A stretch of DNA of 64,000 nt from Rhizobium skierniewicense (lineage in GTDB: Bacteria; Pseudomonadota; Alphaproteobacteria; Rhizobiales; Rhizobiaceae), in contig NZ_JACIDV010000003.1 in the NCBI RefSeq assembly GCF_014196515.1, forward strand, positions 310,001-374,000. Direction: 5' to 3'. The notes beneath the pieces were generated by a model. That model searched no databases. It was not told the origin of the DNA and saw only the letters and a list, made by a program, of their open reading frames with translations. Below, piece by piece: positions 33,617 through 42,965 of this stretch (position 1 is its first letter; each line of letters begins with the position of its first letter). The position numbers and the translations under genes were made by a program.

Positions 33617-36559
33617 ATGACTGATATTTCTGGATTTGGCCAATGGCCGGTGGGTGGCGGTGAAGCCGGTTCTCTGGTCCGCGCATTCGACTGGTCTGAA
33701 ACGCCGCTTGGTGCCATTCCATCGTGGCCTGCAAATCTGCGCCACAAGGTCAATTCCGTCGTCAATTCCCCGATCCCCCAGGTGTTGATGTGGGGTCCGG
33801 ACCACGTCATGATCTACAATGACGGGTATATCGAGATTGCGGGCAACTACCATCCGAAAGCACTTGGTGGCACTGTTGAGGACATCTGGCCCGAAATCTG
33901 GGATTGGAACAAGAAAATCCTGGAAGCTGGTTTTCGTGGCGAGGTGCAGTCTTTCCGCGAACAAACGCTTGTCCTCAAAAGGCATGGGCAGCCTGAAGAT
34001 GTGATCTTCGATCTCTTCTACACGCCCATCCACAATGACGCTGGCACGGTTGATGGCGTATTGTGCACGGTCCTTGAAAATACCGATAAGGTCAGGGCCA
34101 TGGCAGAACTGGCTGCGAGTCGGGAAGAACTGAGCCGCCTAACCAACGCATTGCCAATTCTTGTCGGATTTATCGATCAAAATCATGTCTACCAGTTCGC
34201 CAATCAGGGTTATCTGGAATGGTTCAACCACCGCCCCGAAGACGTTTTGGGACGAAAGGCGTCGGACGTTATCGGCGAGATATTCTATCAGAAACGGCTT
34301 CCGTTTATCGAGCGCGCGCTTGCTGGGGAAACTGTTATCAACGACGCGGAGATCCCATGCGCTGATGGTGTCACGCGCGCAGCCGAAATCCGCTATGTCC
34401 CCCGACATACCTCGCAAGGTCAAATCGATGGCTGCTATGTTCTCATCATCGATATAGAAACGCGCAAGCGGGCCGAGCGGGAGCTGCTGGTCAGCAACAA
34501 TCGTTTTCGTGCTGCTGTCAGTGCCGTTCATGGGGTTCTGTGGACCAACAGCCCGGATGGCAAGATGGTTGGCGAGCAAAGCGGTTGGGGCGAACTAACC
34601 GGCCAGACATTCGATGAATATCAGGGTTATGGCTGGGCTGAGGCCGTTCACGGCGATGATCGTGAGGGCTCCATCAACAGTTGGAACAAAGCGGTCGCCA
34701 TGAAGTCCACTTATGTGTGGGAGCATCGCGTTCGCCGTCACGATGGCGTTTTCCGCACTTTCGCCATACGTGCCATTCCCATTCTCGATAGCGCGGGATC
34801 GATCATCGAGTGGGTTGGCGTTCACACCGATATCACCGAACAACGCACCGCTGAAGTCAAGCTGAAAGAGCATTCCGCCAACCTTGAGCGTGAAATTCGC
34901 CACCGCATACGGGCAGAAGATCAGTTGCGCCACCTCAACGAAGGTCTTGAAGCGCGTGTCGCTGCTGAAATCAGTGAACGCCGACAGGCAGAAAGAGCGC
35001 TTCAACAGGCGCAAAAAATGGAGTCCATCGGCCAATTGACGGGGGGAGTTGCGCACGATTTCAACAATCTGTTGCAGGTCGTTGCCGGGAATCTTCAGCT
35101 GTTGGCCAAAGACGTCGCTGGCAACGAACGCGCCGAACGGCGGGTTGGCAATGCGTTGGCGGGTGTCAGTCGCGGTGCGAAACTTGCCAGTCAGTTGTTG
35201 GCCTTCGGTCGCCGGCAGGCGCTGGAGCCGCGGGTCATCAACGTCGGCAAGTTTGTTGTCGGCATGGACGACCTGCTGCGACGCTCACTCGGAGAGGCAG
35301 TCGAAGTCGAGGTGATCACGGTTGGTGGCCTGTGGAATACCTACGCCGACCCCACACAGGTAGAAAACGCCCTGTTGAACCTTGCGATTAACGCCCGCGA
35401 CGCGATGGAAGGTTCCGGCAAACTGACGATCGAGGTTGGAAATGCAGCTCTGGACCAGGATTATGCGCGCACGCATGCTGAAGTTGAGGCTGGCCAATAT
35501 GTGATGCTCGCGGTGTCCGATACGGGTTCCGGCATGGCGCCGGAGATCGTCGACAAGGTGTTTGAACCCTTTTTCTCGACCAAACCCGAGGGTAAAGGGA
35601 CGGGACTTGGCCTCTCTATGGTCTATGGCTTCGTCAAGCAGTCTGGCGGGCATGTGAAGATTTACAGCGAGCTTGGGCAGGGAACAACCGTCAAGATTTA
35701 TCTGCCGCGCTCGCATTCGGATGAGGACCGCGAAGTCGTTACGCAAACTGGCCCAATTGTTGGCGGCACGGAAACTGTTCTGGTTGTCGAGGACGATGAC
35801 GAGGTGAGAAGCATCGTGGTCGAAACGCTGTCCGATCTGGGCTATCGGGTGTTGACGGCTCGGGATGCGCAGGCAGGCTTGACAGTTGCCGAAAGCGGCG
35901 TGCCCATCGATGTGATCTTCACCGATGTGGTGATGCCGGGTCCGATGAAAAGCAGCGAGATGGCGCGACGGGCGAAAGAGCGTCTGCCGCATCTCGCGGT
36001 CCTGTTCACATCCGGCTATACCGAAAATTCCATCGTGCATGGCGGCAAGCTGGATGCGGGGGTCGAGCTGTTGTCGAAGCCCTATACGCGTGAAGCTTTG
36101 GCCAGACGTTTGCGTCACGTGATAGCAAACCAGAAGCAGCGTGTTGAAGCCGGCCGGGACCGTTCCTCAGAGCAGGCAACTCTTGCCAAATTGCGGACGA
36201 AGACATCGATGCGTGTGATGCTGGTCGAAGATGACGATCTGATTCGCATGAATACGGCCGACATCCTTCTGGAGGGCGGACATACGGTGATAGAAGCCGC
36301 AAACGCTACCCAGGCCATGGATCTCATCCAACGCGAAGAGTTCGATGTGCTTGTGACGGATGTCGGCTTGCCGGATATGAGCGGCTCGGAGCTTGCTTTG
36401 TTCATCAAAACACGCAAGCCGGAAATCGGTATTGTGTTTGCGACCGGTGACAACTTTTTGCCGAAGAATGCCCCGGCCGGTTCTGTCCTTCTTTGCAAGC
36501 CTTATGACGAAAACGATGTTCGCTTCGCCATCACTCAGGCGATGAGCGCAGACTTTTAG
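33617..36559 (+). CDS. Hybrid sensor histidine kinase with PAS domains and two receiver domains
   Basis: A 980-residue cytoplasmic signalling protein with no membrane segment. The N-terminus (about 20-155) is PAS-like, followed by PAS regions near 175-285 and 295-410, then a coiled-coil stretch near 412-470. The phosphorylated histidine is H480 in GGVAHDFNNLL. The ATPase domain (about 575-700) has NLAINARDAM, DTGSGM and GTGLGLSMVYGFV. Two receiver domains follow, with phosphoacceptors D770 (FTDVVMPG) and D915 (VTDVGLPD). The REC1 motif is followed by PGPMKSSEM. No output domain or neighbouring regulator is visible, so phosphate probably passes to a distant partner. The stop TAG is supplied by an intergenic palindrome. 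Confidence 0.92.
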   Translation: MTDISGFGQWPVGGGEAGSLVRAFDWSETPLGAIPSWPANLRHKVNSVVNSPIPQVLMWGPDHVMIYNDGYIEIAGNYHPKALGGTVEDIWPEIWDWNKKILEAGFRGEVQSFREQTLVLKRHGQPEDVIFDLFYTPIHNDAGTVDGVLCTVLENTDKVRAMAELAASREELSRLTNALPILVGFIDQNHVYQFANQGYLEWFNHRPEDVLGRKASDVIGEIFYQKRLPFIERALAGETVINDAEIPCADGVTRAAEIRYVPRHTSQGQIDGCYVLIIDIETRKRAERELLVSNNRFRAAVSAVHGVLWTNSPDGKMVGEQSGWGELTGQTFDEYQGYGWAEAVHGDDREGSINSWNKAVAMKSTYVWEHRVRRHDGVFRTFAIRAIPILDSAGSIIEWVGVHTDITEQRTAEVKLKEHSANLEREIRHRIRAEDQLRHLNEGLEARVAAEISERRQAERALQQAQKMESIGQLTGGVAHDFNNLLQVVAGNLQLLAKDVAGNERAERRVGNALAGVSRGAKLASQLLAFGRRQALEPRVINVGKFVVGMDDLLRRSLGEAVEVEVITVGGLWNTYADPTQVENALLNLAINARDAMEGSGKLTIEVGNAALDQDYARTHAEVEAGQYVMLAVSDTGSGMAPEIVDKVFEPFFSTKPEGKGTGLGLSMVYGFVKQSGGHVKIYSELGQGTTVKIYLPRSHSDEDREVVTQTGPIVGGTETVLVVEDDDEVRSIVVETLSDLGYRVLTARDAQAGLTVAESGVPIDVIFTDVVMPGPMKSSEMARRAKERLPHLAVLFTSGYTENSIVHGGKLDAGVELLSKPYTREALARRLRHVIANQKQRVEAGRDRSSEQATLAKLRTKTSMRVMLVEDDDLIRMNTADILLEGGHTVIEAANATQAMDLIQREEFDVLVTDVGLPDMSGSELALFIKTRKPEIGIVFATGDNFLPKNAPAGSVLLCKPYDENDVRFAITQAMSADF

Positions 36560-36589
36560 AGCGTTTCCACTTAACATGGAAACACTCTA
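36557..36589. repeat. Dispersed intergenic palindrome, copy 2
   Basis: TAGAGCGTTTCC at 36557-36568 faces GGAAACACTCTA at 36578-36589 across the 9-base loop ACTTAACAT. It matches the element at 17991-18023 in arm length, loop length and nearly all bases. Its first three bases are the stop codon of the hybrid kinase. It lies 6 bases before the end of the convergent hydroxyacid dehydrogenase gene and may terminate both transcripts. Confidence 0.8.
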
Positions 36590-36595
36590 GGGCTG

Positions 36596-37540
36596 TCAGT
36601 AGCCGCGGGTCATATCCACTGTCGCTGGAAGCTCACCCGTGCTGCGCCAGTTTTCGATGTTTGCGGCAACAATACTGGCGGACGTCTGCCGGTTCGTAGG
36701 CGCCGAAATATGCGGCAGAACGGTGACTTTCGGATGTGACCAGAACGGCGACTGCGCCGAAAGTGGCTCCTCTTCGAAGACATCCAGAACCGCATGCGAG
36801 AGATGACCCGTATCAAGAGCGGCGAGCAGATCATCTGCAACGATGACCGCACCGCGCGCGAAGTTGATGATCGCGGCATTCTTTTTCATGATACCGAGGC
36901 AGTCCCTGTTCAACAGGCCCCGCGTGTCGGCCGTCAGCGGAACAAGGCAAACAAGAATGTCGCTTTTTTTTAACAGTGTGGTGAGGCCTTCGTCACCACA
37001 CAGCGTCTCGACACCGTGCAGTGTTTTGGATGAACGGCTCCAGCCTGCGATGTTGAACCCCGCTTGACGTAATCTTGCGGCTGCCGCAGCGCCCAATGTA
37101 CCGAGCCCCAAGATGCCGATGGTTACGTCTTTAGGGTGTCGGTACTCCAATTCCTGCCAGACTGAATTGAGCTGGTTCTGTCGATAAGCAGGCATATCGC
37201 GTTGGAGATAATAGGTCCATGCAAGCACCGCTTCGGCCATCACCCGAGACAGTTCCGGGTCCGTCAGACGAACGATCGGCAGTGATGCCGCACCGAGCTC
37301 TGCGACAAGGCGCTCCACGCCTGCCCACAGACTGTGGATCCATTTCAATCCGGTCAGCTGAGCAATATCCGCTGGATCAGGATTTGCCACGATAGCGACT
37401 TCTACCTGCGACTTTTGCTCACCCGTCAGCATCTTGATCGAAAGGATCGTCTCGTGCGGTAGTGCTGTGGACAGCGTTTTGATCCACTCTGCCTCATTGG
37501 CTTCTGTCGTACGGGAAACGAAAGCGATGGGGGAGGCCAT
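36596..37540 (-). CDS. Glyoxylate/hydroxypyruvate reductase A-like 2-hydroxyacid dehydrogenase
   Basis: A 314-residue NAD(P)H-dependent D-2-hydroxyacid dehydrogenase that would reduce glyoxylate or hydroxypyruvate. The nucleotide-binding motif is GILGLGTLGAAAAARL; catalytic arginine, glutamate and histidine are expected in NFARGAVIV, DVFEEEPL and LPHISAPT. The HISAPT form and the short N-terminal domain (HSLWAGVERL) resemble GhrA. An open frame extends upstream to 37858, but that part overlaps the exoP end and is antisense-like; the ATG at 37540 matches the family start (MASPIAFVSR). Confidence 0.88.
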   Translation of the reverse strand: MASPIAFVSRTTEANEAEWIKTLSTALPHETILSIKMLTGEQKSQVEVAIVANPDPADIAQLTGLKWIHSLWAGVERLVAELGAASLPIVRLTDPELSRVMAEAVLAWTYYLQRDMPAYRQNQLNSVWQELEYRHPKDVTIGILGLGTLGAAAAARLRQAGFNIAGWSRSSKTLHGVETLCGDEGLTTLLKKSDILVCLVPLTADTRGLLNRDCLGIMKKNAAIINFARGAVIVADDLLAALDTGHLSHAVLDVFEEEPLSAQSPFWSHPKVTVLPHISAPTNRQTSASIVAANIENWRSTGELPATVDMTRGY

Positions 37541-37585
37541 GGTTGAATAGATCCTGCGCAGGTTGACTTGCGACATCAATGCGAA

Positions 37586-37615
37586 AAACCGAGCGTGAAA
37601 TCCAGCGCTCGGTTT
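37586..37615. terminator. Second hairpin downstream of exoP
   Basis: AAACCGAGCG at 37586-37595 pairs exactly with CGCTCGGTTT at 37606-37615, with a 10-base loop. It stands 7 bases beyond the T-run of the main exoP terminator, so it may act as a backup. It is also 46 bases upstream of the leftward hydroxyacid dehydrogenase start. Confidence 0.65.
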
Positions 37616-37643
37616 AAAAAAATGCCCGCATGAGGCGGGCATT
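37616..37643 (-). terminator. Rho-independent terminator of the exo operon
   Basis: On the minus strand AATGCCCGC (37643-37635) pairs with GCGGGCATT (37629-37621) over a short loop and is followed by a run of seven T residues (37622-37616). It lies just beyond the exoP stop and is a textbook intrinsic terminator for the exoT/H to exoP direction. Confidence 0.85.
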
Positions 37644-37653
37644 TGTTCTGAAT

Positions 37654-40002
37654 TCAGGCTGGCTCGGTCACAGGCTTCTTTGCATCGCCATAGTAAGCCG
37701 AGAACTTCTCGTGATAATGTTCGGAACCGCCGGGGCCGGCATAACGCTGCAACTCGGTCATGTCGGTCTTGTTCAGCACGATGCCCAGTGTCTTGTTGGC
37801 AATCTCCGGCTCGTGGCTCATCAGGTTCTGCACCATCTGAATGGGTGTCTTGCCCCATTCGGTCACGAAGACGAAACCATCCACCTGCGATGCAAAGGCC
37901 TTGGCATCGATGACGGGAACGACCGGCGCAAGGTCAACGATGATGTAGTCACAGGCTTCCCGCGCAGATTCCATGAATTTTCGCATGCCCGAAGATGCCA
38001 GCAACTCGCTGGAATGAGCGAACTGGTTGCTGGTCGAGACGGGCAAAATACCCATTTTCGTGCGGCTATCGACCTTCACAGCCTTCGTCCACGGTACCTC
38101 ATCCAGAACGACTTCCACGAGACCGGCCGATTGGCGGGTGGTCAACATGCGGCTGAGACCGGGATTACGGATATCGGCATCGACAACCAGCGTGCGTTTG
38201 CCGGTCGTAGCAATGAGGCCAGCAAGGTTAAGCGCAACAACTGATTTCCCTTCGTTCGGCAGGCAGGAGATGACGCCGATCACACGGCACTGTCTTTCCT
38301 GAATGACGACGTCTGCCGTCAGTTTCACGTTGCGCAGGGTCTCGGTAAAGCTGGATCGGGGGCTGTCCACGGCGAGACGCAACATTTTCTGGAACGAGAC
38401 CTGCCCGTTCTCTTCAATGTCGCTATCGAGGACATCGGGCGTCGCCGCGCCCGTTTCTGGCTTCGTGACATCGAGGCCCCTCTCGCCGATAAATGGCAGA
38501 TAACCAAGGAAGCGCATGCGCAGATTGTCGCGCACATCGTTTCCAGTATGAAAGTATCTGTCGCGGAATTCCAGAATCGCAGCAACACCACCACCGAGCA
38601 TCAGACCCAGCACGATGGAAAGCGCCATGGTCATCGTCTTTTTGGGGCTGGACGGGGAGGTCGGCAGTCCCGCATCGGAGATGATACGAGCCTTGGCAAT
38701 CGGGAACGACTGCTTTTGAGACGCCTCTTCAAAGCGGCCAAGATACGATTCATAAAGCGTCTTCAGGGCTGCTGCCTGCTGCTCAAGCTCTCGAAGCTTG
38801 ACGAGCGTCATATTGGCTTCCGAATTTCGACCAGCGACACGGTCAATGTTCTCGCGCAACGACTGCACGCGCGACTCCGTGACATCGAAATCGTTCTTGA
38901 AGCTGCCGGTGAGTTGCTGCAATTCCTGATAAATCTGGCGGGAGAGGTCGCCTCTTTCACTCGCGAGCGCTATCGCCTGCGGGTGATCCTTGCCAAACTG
39001 CTGCACAACCCCGCGCTCACGGTCCGTGATGGCGATGTAGCGTTTGCGCAGATCCTGGATGACCGAGTTGTCAGTATCGCGCGCGGATACGATGGCATTG
39101 TTGACCGCATTGTCGGGGCCTTGGTCAATGATCGACTTGTACTGATTGTAACGAGCCGACGCAGTTGCTGCATCCGCCTGGGCGGCAATCAGCTGTCCGT
39201 TCAAGTCAGAAAGTTGGCTTTCTGACATCAACTCACCACGCGATGATACGATGTTGTTGGCGGCCTTGTATTTTTCGACGGCAAGTGATGCAGCCTGAGA
39301 GCGCTGGTTAAGGTCTGTCAGTCGCTCCTGCAGCCAGACGGACGCCCGCTCAGTTGCATCGAAATTCGCGTTCAATTGTTCGGTCAGATAGGATTCGGCG
39401 TATGTCTTGGCGATCTGGGTCGCCAGTTGCCGGTCAGTCGAGAGAATCGATATGGCGATGACCGAGCTTCGACCAACGCGTTCAACCGTGAGTGCTTGCT
39501 GAATGATCGCAGCCGCCTTTTCGCGACGGCCATTGCGGATCGCCGCCTCAGACGCCGGAGGCGAACTTGGCGTCAGCAGATCAGCGACCCCTTTGATGGA
39601 AGACTTGACCAGATCCATCGGCGTCATCGGCGGATTGACGATTGCCTCATTCTCGTCGAGCCTGGCCTTGTCAACGACCGTCAGGGCCATTTCCTTCGAC
39701 TTCAGAATTTCGACAGCGCTGGCGATGCGGTTGTCGATGACTTGAGCCGCCGGAACAGGATCCTCTTCTTCGGCATAGCGCGACAGGCTGTCGTCCAGCA
39801 GGACTTGTGTCATCGCTGTGTAAACCGGCGTCGCGAACACGAGATAGAGTCCAGCGAGAACCATGGAGACGATGACACAGGCGCCGATGATATTCGCACG
39901 GCGTACGACAGCCGCCCAGAGACGGTCGAGGTCTATGAATGTATCGGCATCCTTCGAGGGTTCCTGGAAATTCATGTTCGATCTAAAGGTCTTGTGGTGC
40001 AT
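37654..40002 (-). CDS. exoP: Succinoglycan chain-length/transport protein ExoP (Wzc-like BY-kinase)
   Basis: An inner-membrane polysaccharide co-polymerase with a cytoplasmic tyrosine-kinase domain that controls polymerisation and length of succinoglycan. It has 782 residues. Membrane segment 1 is near 38-58; a Wzz-type periplasmic domain with coiled coil (about 210-430) follows, then a proline-rich stretch (PTSPSSPKK near 447-455) and membrane segment 2 near 456-477. The kinase domain has Walker A in CLPNEGKS (580-587), Walker A' VVDADIR (607-612) and Walker B YIIVDLAP (686-693). The C-terminus carries tyrosines (YAGPGGSEHYHEKFSAYYG) as autophosphorylation sites. The first ATG has GGTGGG upstream; a second ATG nine codons on (39975) is possible. 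It ends the exo operon. Confidence 0.95.
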   Translation of the reverse strand: MHHKTFRSNMNFQEPSKDADTFIDLDRLWAAVVRRANIIGACVIVSMVLAGLYLVFATPVYTAMTQVLLDDSLSRYAEEEDPVPAAQVIDNRIASAVEILKSKEMALTVVDKARLDENEAIVNPPMTPMDLVKSSIKGVADLLTPSSPPASEAAIRNGRREKAAAIIQQALTVERVGRSSVIAISILSTDRQLATQIAKTYAESYLTEQLNANFDATERASVWLQERLTDLNQRSQAASLAVEKYKAANNIVSSRGELMSESQLSDLNGQLIAAQADAATASARYNQYKSIIDQGPDNAVNNAIVSARDTDNSVIQDLRKRYIAITDRERGVVQQFGKDHPQAIALASERGDLSRQIYQELQQLTGSFKNDFDVTESRVQSLRENIDRVAGRNSEANMTLVKLRELEQQAAALKTLYESYLGRFEEASQKQSFPIAKARIISDAGLPTSPSSPKKTMTMALSIVLGLMLGGGVAAILEFRDRYFHTGNDVRDNLRMRFLGYLPFIGERGLDVTKPETGAATPDVLDSDIEENGQVSFQKMLRLAVDSPRSSFTETLRNVKLTADVVIQERQCRVIGVISCLPNEGKSVVALNLAGLIATTGKRTLVVDADIRNPGLSRMLTTRQSAGLVEVVLDEVPWTKAVKVDSRTKMGILPVSTSNQFAHSSELLASSGMRKFMESAREACDYIIVDLAPVVPVIDAKAFASQVDGFVFVTEWGKTPIQMVQNLMSHEPEIANKTLGIVLNKTDMTELQRYAGPGGSEHYHEKFSAYYGDAKKPVTEPA

Positions 40003-40077
40003 GGACCCACCTTGTGGTTTAAATGTCGAGCGGGAAGCCAGATTTTTTCTGCCCTCCCTGCATCGGATTATTGAATG

Positions 40078-40983
40078 TCAGGCCGCTTTGATGCGGCTTT
40101 CGTGGTTTGAGATGAGTTCCTTGATAGAAGCCAGAACCTGGGCTTCCATGTCAGAGCGCATCAACGAGAAGGCAACGTTTGCCGCGATAAACCCCTGTTT
40201 ACTACCGCAATCGAATGTTCGCCCGATAAATTTTTGGGCATGGAACGGCTGGGTTTCGGCAAGGCGCCTCATACCATCCGTCAACTGTATCTCATTGCCC
40301 GCGCCGCGTTCCTGTTTGGCGAGAGTATCAAAAATTTCCGGCTGCAAAATATACCGACCATTGAGGTAAAAATGGGATGGCGCTTGAGAGGGGTCAGGCT
40401 TTTCGACCATTTCCGTAACGCGAAAACCATGATTGACCGTCGTGCCGACGCCGACAATGCCATAAGCCGATGTGTCCTCAGCCTTGCATTCTTCCACGCC
40501 CAGAATATTACCGCCGACTTCTTCATACAGTTTCATCAGTCCTGAGATGCAACCGCGTGCTCCATACGACACCATGTCGGGCAGCAGCAGCGCAAAAGGC
40601 TCCTTTCCGACAAGCTCGCGAGCGCACCAAACGGCGTGCCCTAGACCAAGCGGTATCTGCTGGCGGGTGTAGCTGACAGTTCCGGCAAGCGGTAGCATTT
40701 TCTCCAGTTGCAGAACCTGCATCGTCTTGCCGGCCCGCGTCAAAGTGTTCACCAGTTCAGGGGCACTGTCGAAATAATCTTCGATCGCCGTTTTGTTGCG
40801 GCTGGTGACGAAGATAATGTGTTCGATGCCAGCCTGCATCGCTTCGTCGACGGCATATTGGACGACGGGCCTGTCAACAATTGTCAGCATTTCCTTCGGC
40901 ATGGCCTTTGTAGCAGGCAGGAATCGCGTTCCGTTCCCGGCCACGGGAATAACAGCTTTTCTGACCGTCCTGTTCAGGTCCAC
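40078..40983 (-). CDS. exoN: UTP-glucose-1-phosphate uridylyltransferase ExoN
   Basis: Makes UDP-glucose, the donor for succinoglycan assembly, from glucose 1-phosphate and UTP in the cytoplasm. The protein has 301 residues. The nucleotidyltransferase signature [18 protein letters not shown] is at the N-terminus, with [10 protein letters not shown] and the late [13 protein letters not shown] block. The start is judged to be GTG at 40983 because AAGGAG sits 6 bases upstream. A longer TTG-initiated reading from 41001 would place that ribosome site inside the coding region. It lies between exoO and exoP. It is a paralogue of housekeeping GalU-type enzymes and dedicated here by context. Confidence 0.93.
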   Translation of the reverse strand: MDLNRTVRKAVIPVAGNGTRFLPATKAMPKEMLTIVDRPVVQYAVDEAMQAGIEHIIFVTSRNKTAIEDYFDSAPELVNTLTRAGKTMQVLQLEKMLPLAGTVSYTRQQIPLGLGHAVWCARELVGKEPFALLLPDMVSYGARGCISGLMKLYEEVGGNILGVEECKAEDTSAYGIVGVGTTVNHGFRVTEMVEKPDPSQAPSHFYLNGRYILQPEIFDTLAKQERGAGNEIQLTDGMRRLAETQPFHAQKFIGRTFDCGSKQGFIAANVAFSLMRSDMEAQVLASIKELISNHESRIKAA

Positions 40984-41028
40984 AGCATGCTCCTTGGACA
41001 ATACTTTACAAACGTGTCGCGCCGGGCA

Positions 41029-42024
41029 TCAGGATGCCTGTCGCTTCACGTCTCGATCAATCGTTGAAGTAAAAATGGATTGGCGAAGTTTCCTCAGCCG
41101 CAATTCGATCGGCATGCGAAGATGCCGCAGTGAAACCGGATCACGCAACGCGATTTTCAGGATGCCAACGACAGAGCGCTTCTTGATGCTCGACACCAGC
41201 ATCAGAAAATGACGGGCCTCGATCAGGCTTCGGCTCCGTTGGTTCTGGGCGTCTCTTGCTGCGGGCAATAACGTATAATGGGCCAGAAACTCTGCGTCGG
41301 CGGCGATCATAGCCTCCACATGACGAAGCTCAAGCACGCGGGAAATCGAGCCTTCCCGGATGTTGTAGACATAGCCGGGCTGTGGTTCGATGACGCAGAG
41401 ACCACCGACGGCAAGCGCAGATGCCAGGAGCAGATAATCCTCTCCGATCCGCAGTGTCGGGTGAAACCGCAATTGGTGCGTATTCAGAAAATCACGTCTG
41501 AACATCGGCTTCATGTAGCCGAAATTGAAAGTCGAGCGGAATAATACATTCGAGGCAATGAAGTCTTCGAGCGTCAAGACGCGGCGCGCCTCCAGAAGCG
41601 CCTCGGGAAACATCGTCTCCTTTGGGCGTCCATCTGTGTAAACGACATCGAGATTATCAACTGCAATACCGGCATTTGCGTTTTCTGCGCGGGCAATCAT
41701 TCGCGCCGTGCGCTGTGGCTCAATCGCGTCGTCGGAATCAAGGACGGCGATCCACAGACCATTGGCAGCGTCGATACCAGCGTTCCGCGCTCCGCCTGGA
41801 CCAAGATTTTGGTCCAGCGCAATCAGTCGCACACGTGGATCTCTATGGCCCAGAGCGCCGACAATTTCGCGCGTCGCGTCGGATGACTTGTCATCTACGA
41901 CGATGACTTCCAGCGAGACGTCTTCTTGAGACAAAGCGCTCTCGATAGCGGGAACGATGGTCTCAGCCGAATTGTAGGCTGCTATGATAAAGGTAACGTC
42001 GGGCTGTGCCAGCGCCTCCATCAT
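41029..42024 (-). CDS. exoO: Succinoglycan glycosyltransferase ExoO
   Basis: A family 2 glycosyltransferase of 331 residues. It has the GT-A start VTFIIAAYNSAETIVPAIESAL, the nucleotide site VIVVDDKSSDATREIV and the metal/acceptor motif LDSDDAIEP. In Sinorhizobium meliloti ExoO adds the fourth glucose, by a beta-1,6 linkage, to the lipid-linked repeat unit. The ATG overlaps the exoM stop as ATGATG, so translation is coupled. Identity as ExoO comes from order in the exo block; GT2 paralogues are similar. Confidence 0.9.
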   Translation of the reverse strand: MMEALAQPDVTFIIAAYNSAETIVPAIESALSQEDVSLEVIVVDDKSSDATREIVGALGHRDPRVRLIALDQNLGPGGARNAGIDAANGLWIAVLDSDDAIEPQRTARMIARAENANAGIAVDNLDVVYTDGRPKETMFPEALLEARRVLTLEDFIASNVLFRSTFNFGYMKPMFRRDFLNTHQLRFHPTLRIGEDYLLLASALAVGGLCVIEPQPGYVYNIREGSISRVLELRHVEAMIAADAEFLAHYTLLPAARDAQNQRSRSLIEARHFLMLVSSIKKRSVVGILKIALRDPVSLRHLRMPIELRLRKLRQSIFTSTIDRDVKRQAS

Positions 42025-42965
42025 GTTGCCTCCACGGCGCCGTACTGGCGTATCTCACGCACACCGAAGGCACCACTGACAGACCCCAGGTGAAGCGCCA
42101 AACGAAGCAATTGCCTGTTCCTCCGCACCGGATCGAACGCGCCCAACGCCGCCATGGCAGCGCATGCGATGACCTTTGCGCCTGCAATCAGACCCTGGGA
42201 AACGCGCGAAATCCCGGGCTTTTTTTCCGCGAGCAGGCGGCCGTGCGTCTGTCCGGAGCGAAAGCGGCGTTTTGCAAGCCACATGAAGCTGGCGCGGGTG
42301 TCGGGCACGGGCTCTGAAAGCAGTGCTTTTTCTGCAAAGGCGATACGTCCGCCATCTGCATGCATATGTGAGAAAAAGTGCGTGTCTTCTCCCCCGCTCT
42401 GGCCGAGCGATAAGGCAAAACGTCGACCGCTGAGTGAGGGTGCCTTCATACGAAGCAGGGTGTTGCAGGTGTAGCCAGTGATGATCTGGCCATTGACCCA
42501 GACTGGCCGGGTCGAATGGAAATCACCTCTGCGCATCCAGTCCGGAACCGTTGGTTTATAGACTGCCGTCACAGGTCCCAACACGGCTTCGGCACCCGTC
42601 TCGTCAGCGGTTTCGAGAAGCTCGACGAGCCATTCTGCAGGTGCGGTTTCATCGTCGTCGATGAAGGCCAGATAGTCGCCATCGCTGGTTGACAGGCATG
42701 CGTTGCGAGCAATCGAGATGTTGGATTTTGGGCAATGGACGTAGGTAATCTCAAAGGGCGAGGTTTCACGCAATAGGTCGATTGACGCTTCGGCGCTGGG
42801 CTCGGCATCGTTATCTGCCACGATGAGGCGAACAGTGACACCATTTGGAACGGTGAGATCGAATAAGGACGTCAACGTTGCGACCACCGCCGGGCGGCGG
42901 TAGGTGCAGATCCCAATATCGACTTTGATCGGTTGTGAAGCCAAAGCAAGTGACGTGCTGCTCAT
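42021..42965 (-). CDS. exoM: Succinoglycan glycosyltransferase ExoM
   Basis: A family 2 glycosyltransferase of 314 residues. It contains VDIGICTYRRPAVVATLTSL, the nucleotide site LIVADNDAEPSAEAS and FIDDDETAPAEWL, and GGEDTHFF later. In S. meliloti ExoM adds the third glucose of the side chain/backbone to the lipid carrier. The ATG at 42965 overlaps the exoA stop as ATGA; an open frame extends further upstream but lies inside exoA. One hydrophobic stretch near the C-terminus may tether it to the membrane. Confidence 0.92.
   Translation of the reverse strand: MSSTSLALASQPIKVDIGICTYRRPAVVATLTSLFDLTVPNGVTVRLIVADNDAEPSAEASIDLLRETSPFEITYVHCPKSNISIARNACLSTSDGDYLAFIDDDETAPAEWLVELLETADETGAEAVLGPVTAVYKPTVPDWMRRGDFHSTRPVWVNGQIITGYTCNTLLRMKAPSLSGRRFALSLGQSGGEDTHFFSHMHADGGRIAFAEKALLSEPVPDTRASFMWLAKRRFRSGQTHGRLLAEKKPGISRVSQGLIAGAKVIACAAMAALGAFDPVRRNRQLLRLALHLGSVSGAFGVREIRQYGAVEAT

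Noticed and set aside
35285-36118. 277-codon minus-strand frame inside the hybrid kinase gene
   Set aside because: The plus strand encodes a continuous 980-residue kinase with all expected motifs; the antisense frame has none.
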